In this document: one piece after another, positions 8,420 through 14,895 of the stretch | Layout of the letters: every line of letters begins with the position of its first letter | Position numbering within the stretch: position 1 is the first letter of the stretch | NCBI GenBank assembly: GCA_035637655.1 | Contig: DASPWT010000108.1 | Coordinates: forward strand, 1-16,050 | DNA: 16,050 nucleotides | Origin: VBDM01 sp035637655 | GTDB taxonomy: Bacteria; Pseudomonadota; Gammaproteobacteria; Burkholderiales; SG8-39 | Direction of reading: 5' to 3' | Made by a program: the position numbers and the translations under genes | Notes under the pieces: model-generated | Databases searched by the model: none | What the model saw: the letters and a program-made list of their open reading frames with translations, nothing else | Told to the model about the DNA's origin: nothing

Positions 8420-9637
8420 CTACGTCACGCCCGCTTCGGCCGAGCGCACTCGGCGAGCGAGCGCAATGCAGGCGAAGGTCCCCGCCGCAGAGAGGATCCC
8501 GATCATCCAGTAGCCGGTAAGCTCGCCCCCGGCCGAACGCCCCACGATAAGGCTCGCGACCAAGGAGGCCGCGCCCGCGGCGAGCTGCTGGATCGAGGCA
8601 TTGAAGCTCATGACGCTGCCGCGCAGGCGCGGCTCGGCGCCCGAGGTGAGGAGCGCCATCGCCGGCACCATGCGCGCCGAAGACGCGGCAAAAAACAGCG
8701 TCGCGGCAAGCGCCGCGACCCAGAGCGGCGAGCGCGGCAGGCTCGTCATCAGCAGGGCCGCGACCGCCGTGGCGAGCGCGCATGCGGCGAACACGCGGCG
8801 CCTGCCGAGGCTGTCGCTCCATCCGCCGACCAGACGCGCGGTGAGCAGCGCCGCGATCCCCGCGACCAGATACACCAGGGGCAGATCCGCCTCGCCAACG
8901 CCCACGTTCGCCACCAGGTACGGCGCGAAGAAGGGAAACACCAGGAACCCCGAGAAGATGAGGAGCGCGGAGAAGGCAAAGATCCTGCGATGGTTCGCCT
9001 CGCCGAACACCTTCCTCAACTGCGCGAGCGCGTTGCGCTCGTGACCGGCGGCCAGATGCGCGCGCACCGGCGGGATCACGAACCAGGCCGCGAGCAGCAC
9101 GCCCGAGCACAGCGCGGCGAGGAACACGTACGGAGCGCGCCAGGTGAAATGCAGGGCCAGAACCAGGCTGATCGGCACGCCCAGGATCGATGCGATCGAG
9201 AACGCCGACATCACCACGCCGAAGGCCCGGCCGCGCCGCCCGTCGGGGACCACGTCCGCGACGATGGTGAAAATATTCGCCGCGACCACCCCGCCGAACG
9301 CGCCCGCGGCGATCCGCCCCGCGAGCAGCACCCCGTAGCTCGGCGCAAGGGCGCACGCCGCCATGGTCGCCGCGAAGCAGCCGTACAGCGCGAGGACCGC
9401 CGTCCTGCGGTCGAAGCGGTCGATCACGAGGGCCGAAAAAAAACCAGAGAGACTCGCGCTCACCGAATAGATCGAGACCAGGAACCCGAGCCGCGTCGGC
9501 GTGATGTCGAACTCGCGCATGAGCTGCGTGCCGAGCGGCATCAGCACCATGAAATCGACCATCTGGCTGAACTGGATGCCCGAGAGCACGAGCAGCAGCA
9601 GCCACTCGCGCGGCGCGGGACTAGGGTCGGGCGTCAT
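8420..9637 (-). CDS. MFS transporter (DHA1-like), second of a tandem pair
   Basis: A 405-residue integral membrane protein with about 12 hydrophobic segments. The first follows a short polar N-terminus (MTPDPSPAPREW), and the loop after TM2 carries an MFS motif A variant, VIDRFDRRTA. A motif-C-like stretch, SIASILGVPISL, lies in TM5, which often marks drug:H+ antiporter-1 type exporters. The ATG overlaps the preceding MFS stop as ATGA, so the two are translationally coupled. Possible roles are export of a toxic intermediate or uptake of the pathway substrate; neither can be decided from sequence. The sequence is clearly different from the first MFS protein, so the pair is not a recent duplication. 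Confidence 0.88.
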   Translation of the reverse strand: MTPDPSPAPREWLLLLVLSGIQFSQMVDFMVLMPLGTQLMREFDITPTRLGFLVSIYSVSASLSGFFSALVIDRFDRRTAVLALYGCFAATMAACALAPSYGVLLAGRIAAGAFGGVVAANIFTIVADVVPDGRRGRAFGVVMSAFSIASILGVPISLVLALHFTWRAPYVFLAALCSGVLLAAWFVIPPVRAHLAAGHERNALAQLRKVFGEANHRRIFAFSALLIFSGFLVFPFFAPYLVANVGVGEADLPLVYLVAGIAALLTARLVGGWSDSLGRRRVFAACALATAVAALLMTSLPRSPLWVAALAATLFFAASSARMVPAMALLTSGAEPRLRGSVMSFNASIQQLAAGAASLVASLIVGRSAGGELTGYWMIGILSAAGTFACIALARRVRSAEAGVT

Positions 9638-10821
9638 GGCTGCACCTCGCGAGCGGCGCGGCGGCGGATCGCGAAGGCCATGGCGATCGCTCCGGCGCCC
9701 AGGCTCACGAATGCCAGGCCCCAGGCGAACCGGCTCGAGTTGCCGCCGGCCAGATCGAGCACCGCGCCGAAGACGAGCGGCGCGAAGAATCCCGCGCCGA
9801 AACCGAGCATCGAGTGCACCGCCATGGCCGCGCCGCGGACGCGCTCGTCGATGCGCGTGACGAGGCCCGCGGTCAGCGCGGAGGAATCGCCCATGATGAG
9901 GCACATGTGCAGCATGACCAGTCCCACGAGCGCGTACGACGGGAGCGCGGCTGCGAAACCGAGCGTGCAGCTGAGCGCGCCCGAGGCGAGCATCGCCATC
10001 CAGATCAGCCGCTCGCGTCCGTGGCGCATCGCGAGCTCGTTGCCGCCGATGCTCGCCGCCGGCCCGAAGAGATTGGCGATCGCCGCGATCGTCACCGCCG
10101 TCCAGGCCGCGGGCGCCGCGCCATCGGCGATCTGCAGCTGCTGCGCGAACACGATGAACGCGACGAGCCAGGAGCGCGAGCCGAACAGCTCCCAGCAGTG
10201 CACGGCGTAGCCGAAGATGTAGGGCCGCACCTCGCGGCTTTTCAGCACCGGCCGGAAGTCGAGCATGCGCGTGCCGTGCAGCGGCGTGGGTTTCCTCGCC
10301 GGCAGTCCGAGCGCGACCATGAGCCCGGCGGCGAGCGGCCCGATCGCGCCCAGGCCGAACGCCCAGCGAAAGCCCATGGTGTCGGCGATCCAGCCCGAGA
10401 GCAGGATCGACAGGCTCGTCCCCAGGCCGAACACCGCGGTGTAGAAAGAGACCGCACGGCTCTGCGCGCCGGTCCCCGAAACGTTGTCGGTGAGCGCGCG
10501 CAGGCCCGGCATATAGGTGCCTGCGATTCCCGCCCCTGCGGCGAGCTGCAGGAGCGAGGCCGAGACGAGTCCCTTCGCGAACAGCGCCATCCCCGCGAGC
10601 GCCGCCGCCGCAACGACGCTCGAGACCAGATAAACGCGCCGCGCATCGACGCGGTCGGTGAGGCTGGTGAGCAGCGGCACCGCGGCCATGTAGCCGGCGA
10701 AGAACGCGCCGCTGATGAAGCCGGCCTGCGAGTTGTTCAGGTCCCACTCGTCCTGCAGCCTGGGAAGCAGCGTCGCGTAGGTGGAGAAGCCCGCCATGCT
10801 CGTCACGTGCGCGGCGCACAT
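9634..10821 (-). CDS. MFS transporter, first of a tandem pair (start uncertain)
   Basis: A roughly 395-residue, 12-helix major facilitator protein with motif A-like LTDRVDARRV after TM2 and a glycine-rich TM4 (AAGAGIAGTYMPGLRAL). It would move a small organic solute across the inner membrane. The start at 10821 (ATG) is the only usual start codon between the end of the enoyl-CoA hydratase gene and TM1, but it leaves almost no cytoplasmic tail before TM1. A CTG at 10857, 8 nt after AGGTG and overlapping the hydratase stop region, would add 12 residues and give a more normal N-terminus. The in-frame ATG at 11001 would overlap the hydratase by 137 nt and add an arginine-rich stretch, so it was not chosen. 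It is coupled to the next MFS gene by ATGA. Confidence 0.87.
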   Translation of the reverse strand: MCAAHVTSMAGFSTYATLLPRLQDEWDLNNSQAGFISGAFFAGYMAAVPLLTSLTDRVDARRVYLVSSVVAAAALAGMALFAKGLVSASLLQLAAGAGIAGTYMPGLRALTDNVSGTGAQSRAVSFYTAVFGLGTSLSILLSGWIADTMGFRWAFGLGAIGPLAAGLMVALGLPARKPTPLHGTRMLDFRPVLKSREVRPYIFGYAVHCWELFGSRSWLVAFIVFAQQLQIADGAAPAAWTAVTIAAIANLFGPAASIGGNELAMRHGRERLIWMAMLASGALSCTLGFAAALPSYALVGLVMLHMCLIMGDSSALTAGLVTRIDERVRGAAMAVHSMLGFGAGFFAPLVFGAVLDLAGGNSSRFAWGLAFVSLGAGAIAMAFAIRRRAAREVQP

Positions 10822-10864
10822 CCAGGCGATGACCCGCCACGCCGGCGTGGAGTTCAGAGGGTAT

Positions 10865-11641
10865 TCACCTGTGTCTGAACTTCGGCTTGCGTTTCTCGAC
10901 GAACGCCGCCATGCCTTCCTTCTGGTCCTCGGTCGCGAAGAGGGCGTGAAACAGCCGCCGCTCGAAGAGGATGCCCTCGGCGAGCGGCGCCTCGTACGCA
11001 CGGTTTACCGCCTCCTTGGCCATCATCACCGAAGGCAGCGAGAACTCCGCGATTCTCTCCGCCGCGGCGAGCGCTTCATCGATCAGTTTGTCGGCGGGCA
11101 GCACGCGCGACACCAGGCCTGCGCGCTCGGCCTCGGCCGCGTCCATCATGCGTCCGGTGAGCACGAGGTCCATCGCCTTCGCCTTGCCAACCGCGCGCGG
11201 CAGGCGCTGCGTGCCGCCCGCTCCGGGGATGATGCCGAGCTTGATCTCCGGCTGGCCGAACTTGGCGGTGTCCGCGGCGATAAGGATGTCGCACATCATC
11301 GCGAGCTCGCAGCCCCCGCCCAGAGCATAGCCCGCGACCGCGGCGATGAGGGGTTTCCGAATCGACTTTATTCGCTCCCAGTTGCGCGTGATGTACTCGC
11401 CCTTGTACACGTCCATGTAGCCCCGGTCCTTCATGGCGCCGATGTCCGCCCCCGCGGCGAAGGCCTTGTCGCTGCCGGTGATCACGATCGCGCCGATCGC
11501 TTCGTCGGCATCGAATTTCGCGAGCGCATCGCCGAGCTCGTTCATCAACGCGTCGTTGAGCGCGTTCAGCGCCTTGGGGCGATTCAGCGTGACCAGGCCG
11601 ACGCGGCCGCGGGTCTCGACGAGGATGTTTTCGTAGGCCAT
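10865..11641 (-). CDS. Enoyl-CoA hydratase/isomerase (crotonase fold)
   Basis: A 258-residue crotonase-family enzyme that adds water across a 2-enoyl-CoA, as in beta-oxidation of fatty or phenylacetyl-derived acyl-CoAs. The oxyanion-hole region is FAAGADIGAM at 61-70. Both catalytic glutamates are present and correctly spaced: E112 in GGGCELA and E132 in GQPEIKLG, with GIIPGAGGTQRLPR after them. Length is typical for the short monofunctional hydratases. No good Shine-Dalgarno precedes the ATG at 11641. It sits 52 nt after tctC on the same strand and is followed closely by the two MFS genes. It could act on the CoA thioester made by the FadD-type ligase of the same run. Alternatives within the fold include isomerase or lyase activities, but the two glutamates favour hydratase. 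Confidence 0.92.
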   Translation of the reverse strand: MAYENILVETRGRVGLVTLNRPKALNALNDALMNELGDALAKFDADEAIGAIVITGSDKAFAAGADIGAMKDRGYMDVYKGEYITRNWERIKSIRKPLIAAVAGYALGGGCELAMMCDILIAADTAKFGQPEIKLGIIPGAGGTQRLPRAVGKAKAMDLVLTGRMMDAAEAERAGLVSRVLPADKLIDEALAAAERIAEFSLPSVMMAKEAVNRAYEAPLAEGILFERRLFHALFATEDQKEGMAAFVEKRKPKFRHR

Positions 11642-11666
11642 GGGAGAAAGGCAAGAACGGGAGGGG

Positions 11667-11678
11667 GATAATTTTATC
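11667..11678 (-). promoter_or_regulatory. AT-rich palindrome / -10-like box between tctC and enoyl-CoA hydratase
   Basis: GATAAAATTATC (minus strand) has perfect 5-bp arms GATAA/TTATC and contains TAAAAT, a 5/6 match to a -10 box, in an otherwise GC-rich 52-nt gap. Only a weak -35 (TCGAAT, 3/6, 16-nt spacer) is visible. It may be an internal promoter for the hydratase-MFS-monooxygenase part of the operon or a small operator. Confidence 0.3.
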
Positions 11679-11693
11679 AGGCCGGCGGCTGCT

Positions 11694-12671
11694 CTATTCG
11701 AGCGTGATCTTCTGCTCGCGGATCACTCTCCCCCAGCGCTCCAGCTCGACGCGTATCCACCGATCGAGCTCGCCGGGCGGTCCGCCCGCGGTCTCCAGGC
11801 CCAGCTCGGTAAACCGCTCCCTTATCTCCGGCTGTACGAGAATTCTCGACACTTCCGCATTGATCTGCGCCACGATCTGCGGCGGCGTCTTCGCCGGCGC
11901 GAGCAACGCCACCCACGCCTCCGCGATGAATCCCGGATAGAGCTCGTTCATCGCCGGTACGCCGGTCGCGATCGTGCTGCGATGTTCGGAAGTGATCGCA
12001 AGCGCGCGCAGCCGCCCGGCCCGGTAGTGGGAACGTATGCTCGGCACCGTCGCGAACATCGCGTCCACCTGACCGCCCACCAGATCGGCGAGCGCAAGCC
12101 CCGCCCCCTTGTACGCCACCATCGTGACGTCGATCCCCGCCTCGATCTTGAGCAGCTCCATCAGCAGGCGCGCGGGCGACCCGGGGCCGACGGTGGCGAA
12201 GTTGATCGCGCCGGGCCTGGACTTGGCGAGCTTCACCAGCTCCGGCACGGTATCCGGTCCGAGACCGGGATGGACGACCAAGACGAGCGGTCCGCGCACG
12301 AGCAGCGAGATCGGAGCGAGATCGGCGAGGGTGTCGTAGGGAAGATTCCTGAAGAGGTGGGGGTTGGTGGCGTGGCTGTCGAACACCGCGAGCAGCGTGT
12401 AGCCGTCAGGCGCGGCCTTGACCGCCGCCGCCGTGCCAAGGGTTCCTCCCGCCCCCGGGCGGTTTTCGACGAGAAACTGCTGGCCGAACGCCTCGACCAG
12501 CTTCGCGGCGACCAGGCGCGCGCAGATGTCGGCGAGACCGCTGGTTGCGTTCGGGACGACGATGCGGACGGGTCTCCCTGGATAAGCCTGCTCGAGAGCG
12601 TGCGGCGCCGCTGCTAAAATTGCGAGAGCAAGTCCGGCAAGGGCCTGGCGCGCGCGGATCATGCGCTGCAT
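11694..12671 (-). CDS. Bug/TctC-family periplasmic solute-binding protein
   Basis: A 325-residue secreted binding protein of the tripartite tricarboxylate transporter receptor family, which captures carboxylates and other small organics in the periplasm. The N-terminus is a Sec signal (RARQALAGLALAILAAAPHA) with likely cleavage near AAAPHALEQA, followed by the family opening YPGRPVRIVVP. VENRPGAGGTLGT and LVGGQVDAMF are typical conserved blocks. The usual PFPPGGxxD loop is replaced by PNATSGLAD, suggesting an altered ligand pocket. No tctA/tctB membrane genes are nearby, as is common for the many orphan Bug proteins. ATGs at 12671 and 12662 are both possible; neither has a good ribosome-binding site. 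It is divergent from the aldolase gene with 34 nt between start codons and heads the minus-strand operon. Confidence 0.9.
   Translation of the reverse strand: MQRMIRARQALAGLALAILAAAPHALEQAYPGRPVRIVVPNATSGLADICARLVAAKLVEAFGQQFLVENRPGAGGTLGTAAAVKAAPDGYTLLAVFDSHATNPHLFRNLPYDTLADLAPISLLVRGPLVLVVHPGLGPDTVPELVKLAKSRPGAINFATVGPGSPARLLMELLKIEAGIDVTMVAYKGAGLALADLVGGQVDAMFATVPSIRSHYRAGRLRALAITSEHRSTIATGVPAMNELYPGFIAEAWVALLAPAKTPPQIVAQINAEVSRILVQPEIRERFTELGLETAGGPPGELDRWIRVELERWGRVIREQKITLE
12592..12620 (+). promoter_or_regulatory. Promoter candidate for the aldolase-VOC operon
   Basis: TCGAGA (12592-12597, 4/6 match to TTGACA), a 17-nt spacer, and the extended -10 TGcTAAAAT (12612-12620) point rightwards. 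Transcription would start near 12627, giving a leader of about 79 nt to the ATG at 12706. The element lies inside the signal-peptide codons of the divergent solute-binding protein gene, so expression of the two would overlap and could be mutually interfering. Confidence 0.45.
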
Positions 12672-12705
12672 GATAATGCGTGCCGGCGGCAAACGGGAAC
12701 CACAC

Positions 12706-13491
12706 ATGAGACGCGAGGTCGTCGAAACCGCCGGGGCCGCTCGCCCGGTCCGCAGGCGCGTTAGCGCGGAGGAATGGCGGCTGCGCTGCGAGCTCGCCGC
12801 GGCGCACCGCCTCGTCGCGCACTTCGTGTTCGTCGACATGACCTACAACCACATCTCGGCGCGCGTTCCCGGCGAGCCGAATCACTTTCTGGTCAAGGCC
12901 GACAACGTGTTCATGGAGCAGGTCACCGCCACGAATCTCGTCAAGTACGACCTGGACGGCAACTTGGCGGTGGATTCCGGGCACAAGGCGAGCCCCGCCG
13001 CCTACAACCTGCACGCGGCGGTGCTGAAGGCGCGGCCCGACATCGTCGCCGCCGTGCACACGCATTCCCCGGCCAACCTCGCCGTATCGGCGCAGAAAGG
13101 CGGCCTGCGGCCGATCACGCAGCAGGCGATGCGCTTCTACAAGCGCATCGCCTATTATCCGAACGAGGTCGACGACACCACGCGCGAAGGCGCCGACAAG
13201 CTGGCCGCGGCTCTGGGCGACAAATGGGTGATGATCCTCGAGAACCACGGCGCGCTGGTGTGCGGGACCTCGCTCGCCGAGGCCTACATCTACCATCACT
13301 TCTTCGAGCTCGCTGCCCGAGCCCAGGTGGGCGCGCTCGCGGGCGGCGCCGAGCTCATCACGCCCGCGCCGGAAGTGTGCGAGGAGCGCGCGAAGAAATT
13401 CGGGCGCATCGGGCAGTACAATCACCAGAGCCGCGACTGGGTGGCGAGCATGGCGCTCGCCGAGAAGCTCTTTCCCGATTATAAGGAGTAG
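12706..13491 (+). CDS. Class II aldolase/adducin-fold protein
   Basis: A 261-residue member of the zinc-dependent class II aldolase/adducin family, whose enzymes cleave or decarboxylate aldol-type substrates. The zinc ligands are visible: H118 and H120 in AVHTHSP and H181 in ENHGALVCG. The catalytic acid of L-fuculose-phosphate aldolase (in a PSSE-type motif) is not present; the matching place reads KASPAAYNLH, as in the adducin-like branch without a phosphorylated-sugar pocket. The ATG at 12706 was chosen over one at 12661, which would overlap the divergent tctC start and add an unrelated basic tail; the ribosome-binding site is weak (GGGA). The gene is followed after 5 nt by the VOC gene, whose AAGGAG lies inside the last two sense codons, so they are cotranscribed and probably coupled. 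Substrate unknown; a ring-cleavage or side-chain fragment is a guess. Confidence 0.87.
   Translation: MRREVVETAGAARPVRRRVSAEEWRLRCELAAAHRLVAHFVFVDMTYNHISARVPGEPNHFLVKADNVFMEQVTATNLVKYDLDGNLAVDSGHKASPAAYNLHAAVLKARPDIVAAVHTHSPANLAVSAQKGGLRPITQQAMRFYKRIAYYPNEVDDTTREGADKLAAALGDKWVMILENHGALVCGTSLAEAYIYHHFFELAARAQVGALAGGAELITPAPEVCEERAKKFGRIGQYNHQSRDWVASMALAEKLFPDYKE
13483..13488 (+). promoter_or_regulatory. Ribosome-binding site of the VOC gene inside the aldolase gene end
   Basis: AAGGAG forms the last two sense codons (Lys-Glu) of the aldolase-fold gene and sits 8 nt before the VOC ATG at 13497. Termination and re-initiation are therefore likely linked. Confidence 0.8.
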
Positions 13492-13496
13492 CGGTC

Positions 13497-14726
13497 ATGG
13501 CAAGGAGCAATCACGGCAAATTCGACGTCGGCGGCGTGCTGCTCGCGCAGCCGTTCAAGATCCGGCGGCTGGGACACTTCGGCCTGAACGTTCCCGATCC
13601 CGCGGCCTGCCTCGACTTCTACTGCGAGGGGCTGGGCTTCCGCATCTCCGATCCCCTGGACGTCGCCGAGCACCATCCGAAGCGCGACGAGCTGAAGAAG
13701 CTCGGCGACACCAACATGTATTTCCTGCGCCACGGCACCGACCACCATTCCGTGGTGCTGTGCAACGGCAAGATCTACAACGCCGCCGGCCGCGGCGGCG
13801 ACATTCCGGCGGATGTCACCGTGAACCAGATGACCTGGCAGGTGGCGAGCCTGGCCGAGGTGTCGAACGCGGTGGACTGGTTCAACGCAAAGGACGTGCG
13901 CATCAGCCGTGTCGGCCGCGACATGCCGGGGTCGAACTGGCACTGCTATCCCTACGACCCGGAAGGCCACCGCAACGAGATCTACTACGGCATGGAGCAG
14001 ATCGGCTGGACGGGCCTCCCGAAGCCGCACGCGATGCACGAGCGCGGCTTTCGCGAGCGCCCGCCGCTGCCGCAGATTCCGGAATACCAGGAGGTCGAGA
14101 AAAGCCGCGGGCAGGGAGTCGATTTCAATTCGGGCTTCCGCCATCCGGAAAAAATGCCCGCGAAGTACGACGTCGACGGAATTCTGCTGCCGCGGCCGTT
14201 CAAGGTGGTGCGCCACGGCCCGGTCCGGCTGTTCTGCCACGACATGCGCAAGATGGAGGCCTTTTACACCGACACCATGGGTTTCACCCGCACCGAGGCG
14301 ATCGGGTGGAAAGGTCACCGCTGCGTGTTCTTCCGCTGCGGCACCGAGCACCATTCGCTCGCGCTGTATCCGATCGCGCTGCGAAAAAAACTCGGGCTCT
14401 CGCCGCACACCACCGTGATGAGCTTCGGCGTGCAGGTGGCGACCTACCGGCAGCTGCGCGCGGCGATCGATTTCCTCAAGGGGCGCGGCGGGAAATTCAT
14501 CGAGATCCCGAGCGCGCTCTCCCCGGGGATCGACTACAGCGCCCACGTGCTCGACCCGGCCGGGCACGCGATCCAGCTCTACTACTACATGGAGCAGATC
14601 GGATGGGACGGGCGCCCGCGCCTCGGGAGAAGGCGGACGCCGGTGCGCGTCGCCGACTGGCCGAAAGCGGTCGAGCCGAAGTCCGATACGTATACAGGCG
14701 AGCCCTATCTGGGGCCTTGGGGCTGA
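13497..14726 (+). CDS. Two-domain VOC protein, extradiol-dioxygenase-like
   Basis: A 409-residue vicinal-oxygen-chelate superfamily protein made of two related halves (about 8-173 and 223-372). Each half opens with K[FY]DVxG[VI]LLxxPFK, carries a GT[DE]HHS motif, and closes with MEQIGWxG. In half 1 a full VOC metal triad is visible: H27 (HFGLNV), H83/H84 (TDHHSVVL) and E161 (RNEIYY). In half 2 the equivalents of H27 and E161 are P242 and Q360, while H285/H286 remain, so metal binding there is doubtful. Type I extradiol dioxygenases cleave catechols with Fe(II), but their active metal is in the C-terminal domain; here it would be in the N-terminal one. It is coupled to the aldolase-fold gene. 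Ring cleavage is possible; a glyoxalase-like isomerase or other VOC chemistry is equally open. Confidence 0.85.
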   Translation: MARSNHGKFDVGGVLLAQPFKIRRLGHFGLNVPDPAACLDFYCEGLGFRISDPLDVAEHHPKRDELKKLGDTNMYFLRHGTDHHSVVLCNGKIYNAAGRGGDIPADVTVNQMTWQVASLAEVSNAVDWFNAKDVRISRVGRDMPGSNWHCYPYDPEGHRNEIYYGMEQIGWTGLPKPHAMHERGFRERPPLPQIPEYQEVEKSRGQGVDFNSGFRHPEKMPAKYDVDGILLPRPFKVVRHGPVRLFCHDMRKMEAFYTDTMGFTRTEAIGWKGHRCVFFRCGTEHHSLALYPIALRKKLGLSPHTTVMSFGVQVATYRQLRAAIDFLKGRGGKFIEIPSALSPGIDYSAHVLDPAGHAIQLYYYMEQIGWDGRPRLGRRRTPVRVADWPKAVEPKSDTYTGEPYLGPWG

Positions 14727-14881
14727 CCGGCACTCCGGCTTGTAGAACGCGCGCCGCGGCCAGGCGCGGACCCGCAACACGTTTGGATACACTTTTCCGT
14801 CCGCCCGGGCCGGAAGGGTGCGGCTGCTCGTGCTGTTAACCATGTGCCCTGCTCGCGTCCCCGTGAACCGAATTGTTACAG

Positions 14882-14888
14882 AAAGGAG
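14882..14888 (+). promoter_or_regulatory. Ribosome-binding site fixing the lipoprotein start
   Basis: AAAGGAG ends 7 nt before the ATG at 14896 and decides this start over an in-frame ATG at 14818, which would place 26 extra residues ahead of a clean signal peptide. I see no confident promoter or terminator in the 169-nt gap 14727-14895. Confidence 0.8.
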
Positions 14889-14895
14889 ACGTACG

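Noticed and set aside
8403..9605. Apparent long N-terminal extension making the monooxygenase an 803-residue fusion
   Set aside because: The extension is an out-of-frame reading of the MFS gene; the FAD-binding motif begins immediately after the ATG at 8402.
9638..10840. Apparent 806-residue fusion upstream of the second MFS protein, suggesting a frameshifted double transporter
   Set aside because: The upstream part is the wrong frame of the first MFS gene. Each MFS gene is complete with its own start and stop, so there is no frameshift.
12661..12705. Upstream ATG of the aldolase-fold gene
   Set aside because: It would overlap the tctC start codons and add a basic tail not expected in the family; ATG at 12706 fits better, though the ribosome-binding site is weak.
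12672..12839. N-terminal extension of the solute-binding protein to a start at 12839
   Set aside because: It would bury the Sec signal peptide behind 56 polar residues and overlap the divergent aldolase-fold gene.
14818..14895. Upstream in-frame start of the lipoprotein
   Set aside because: AAAGGAG is positioned for the ATG at 14896, and the signal peptide begins there.
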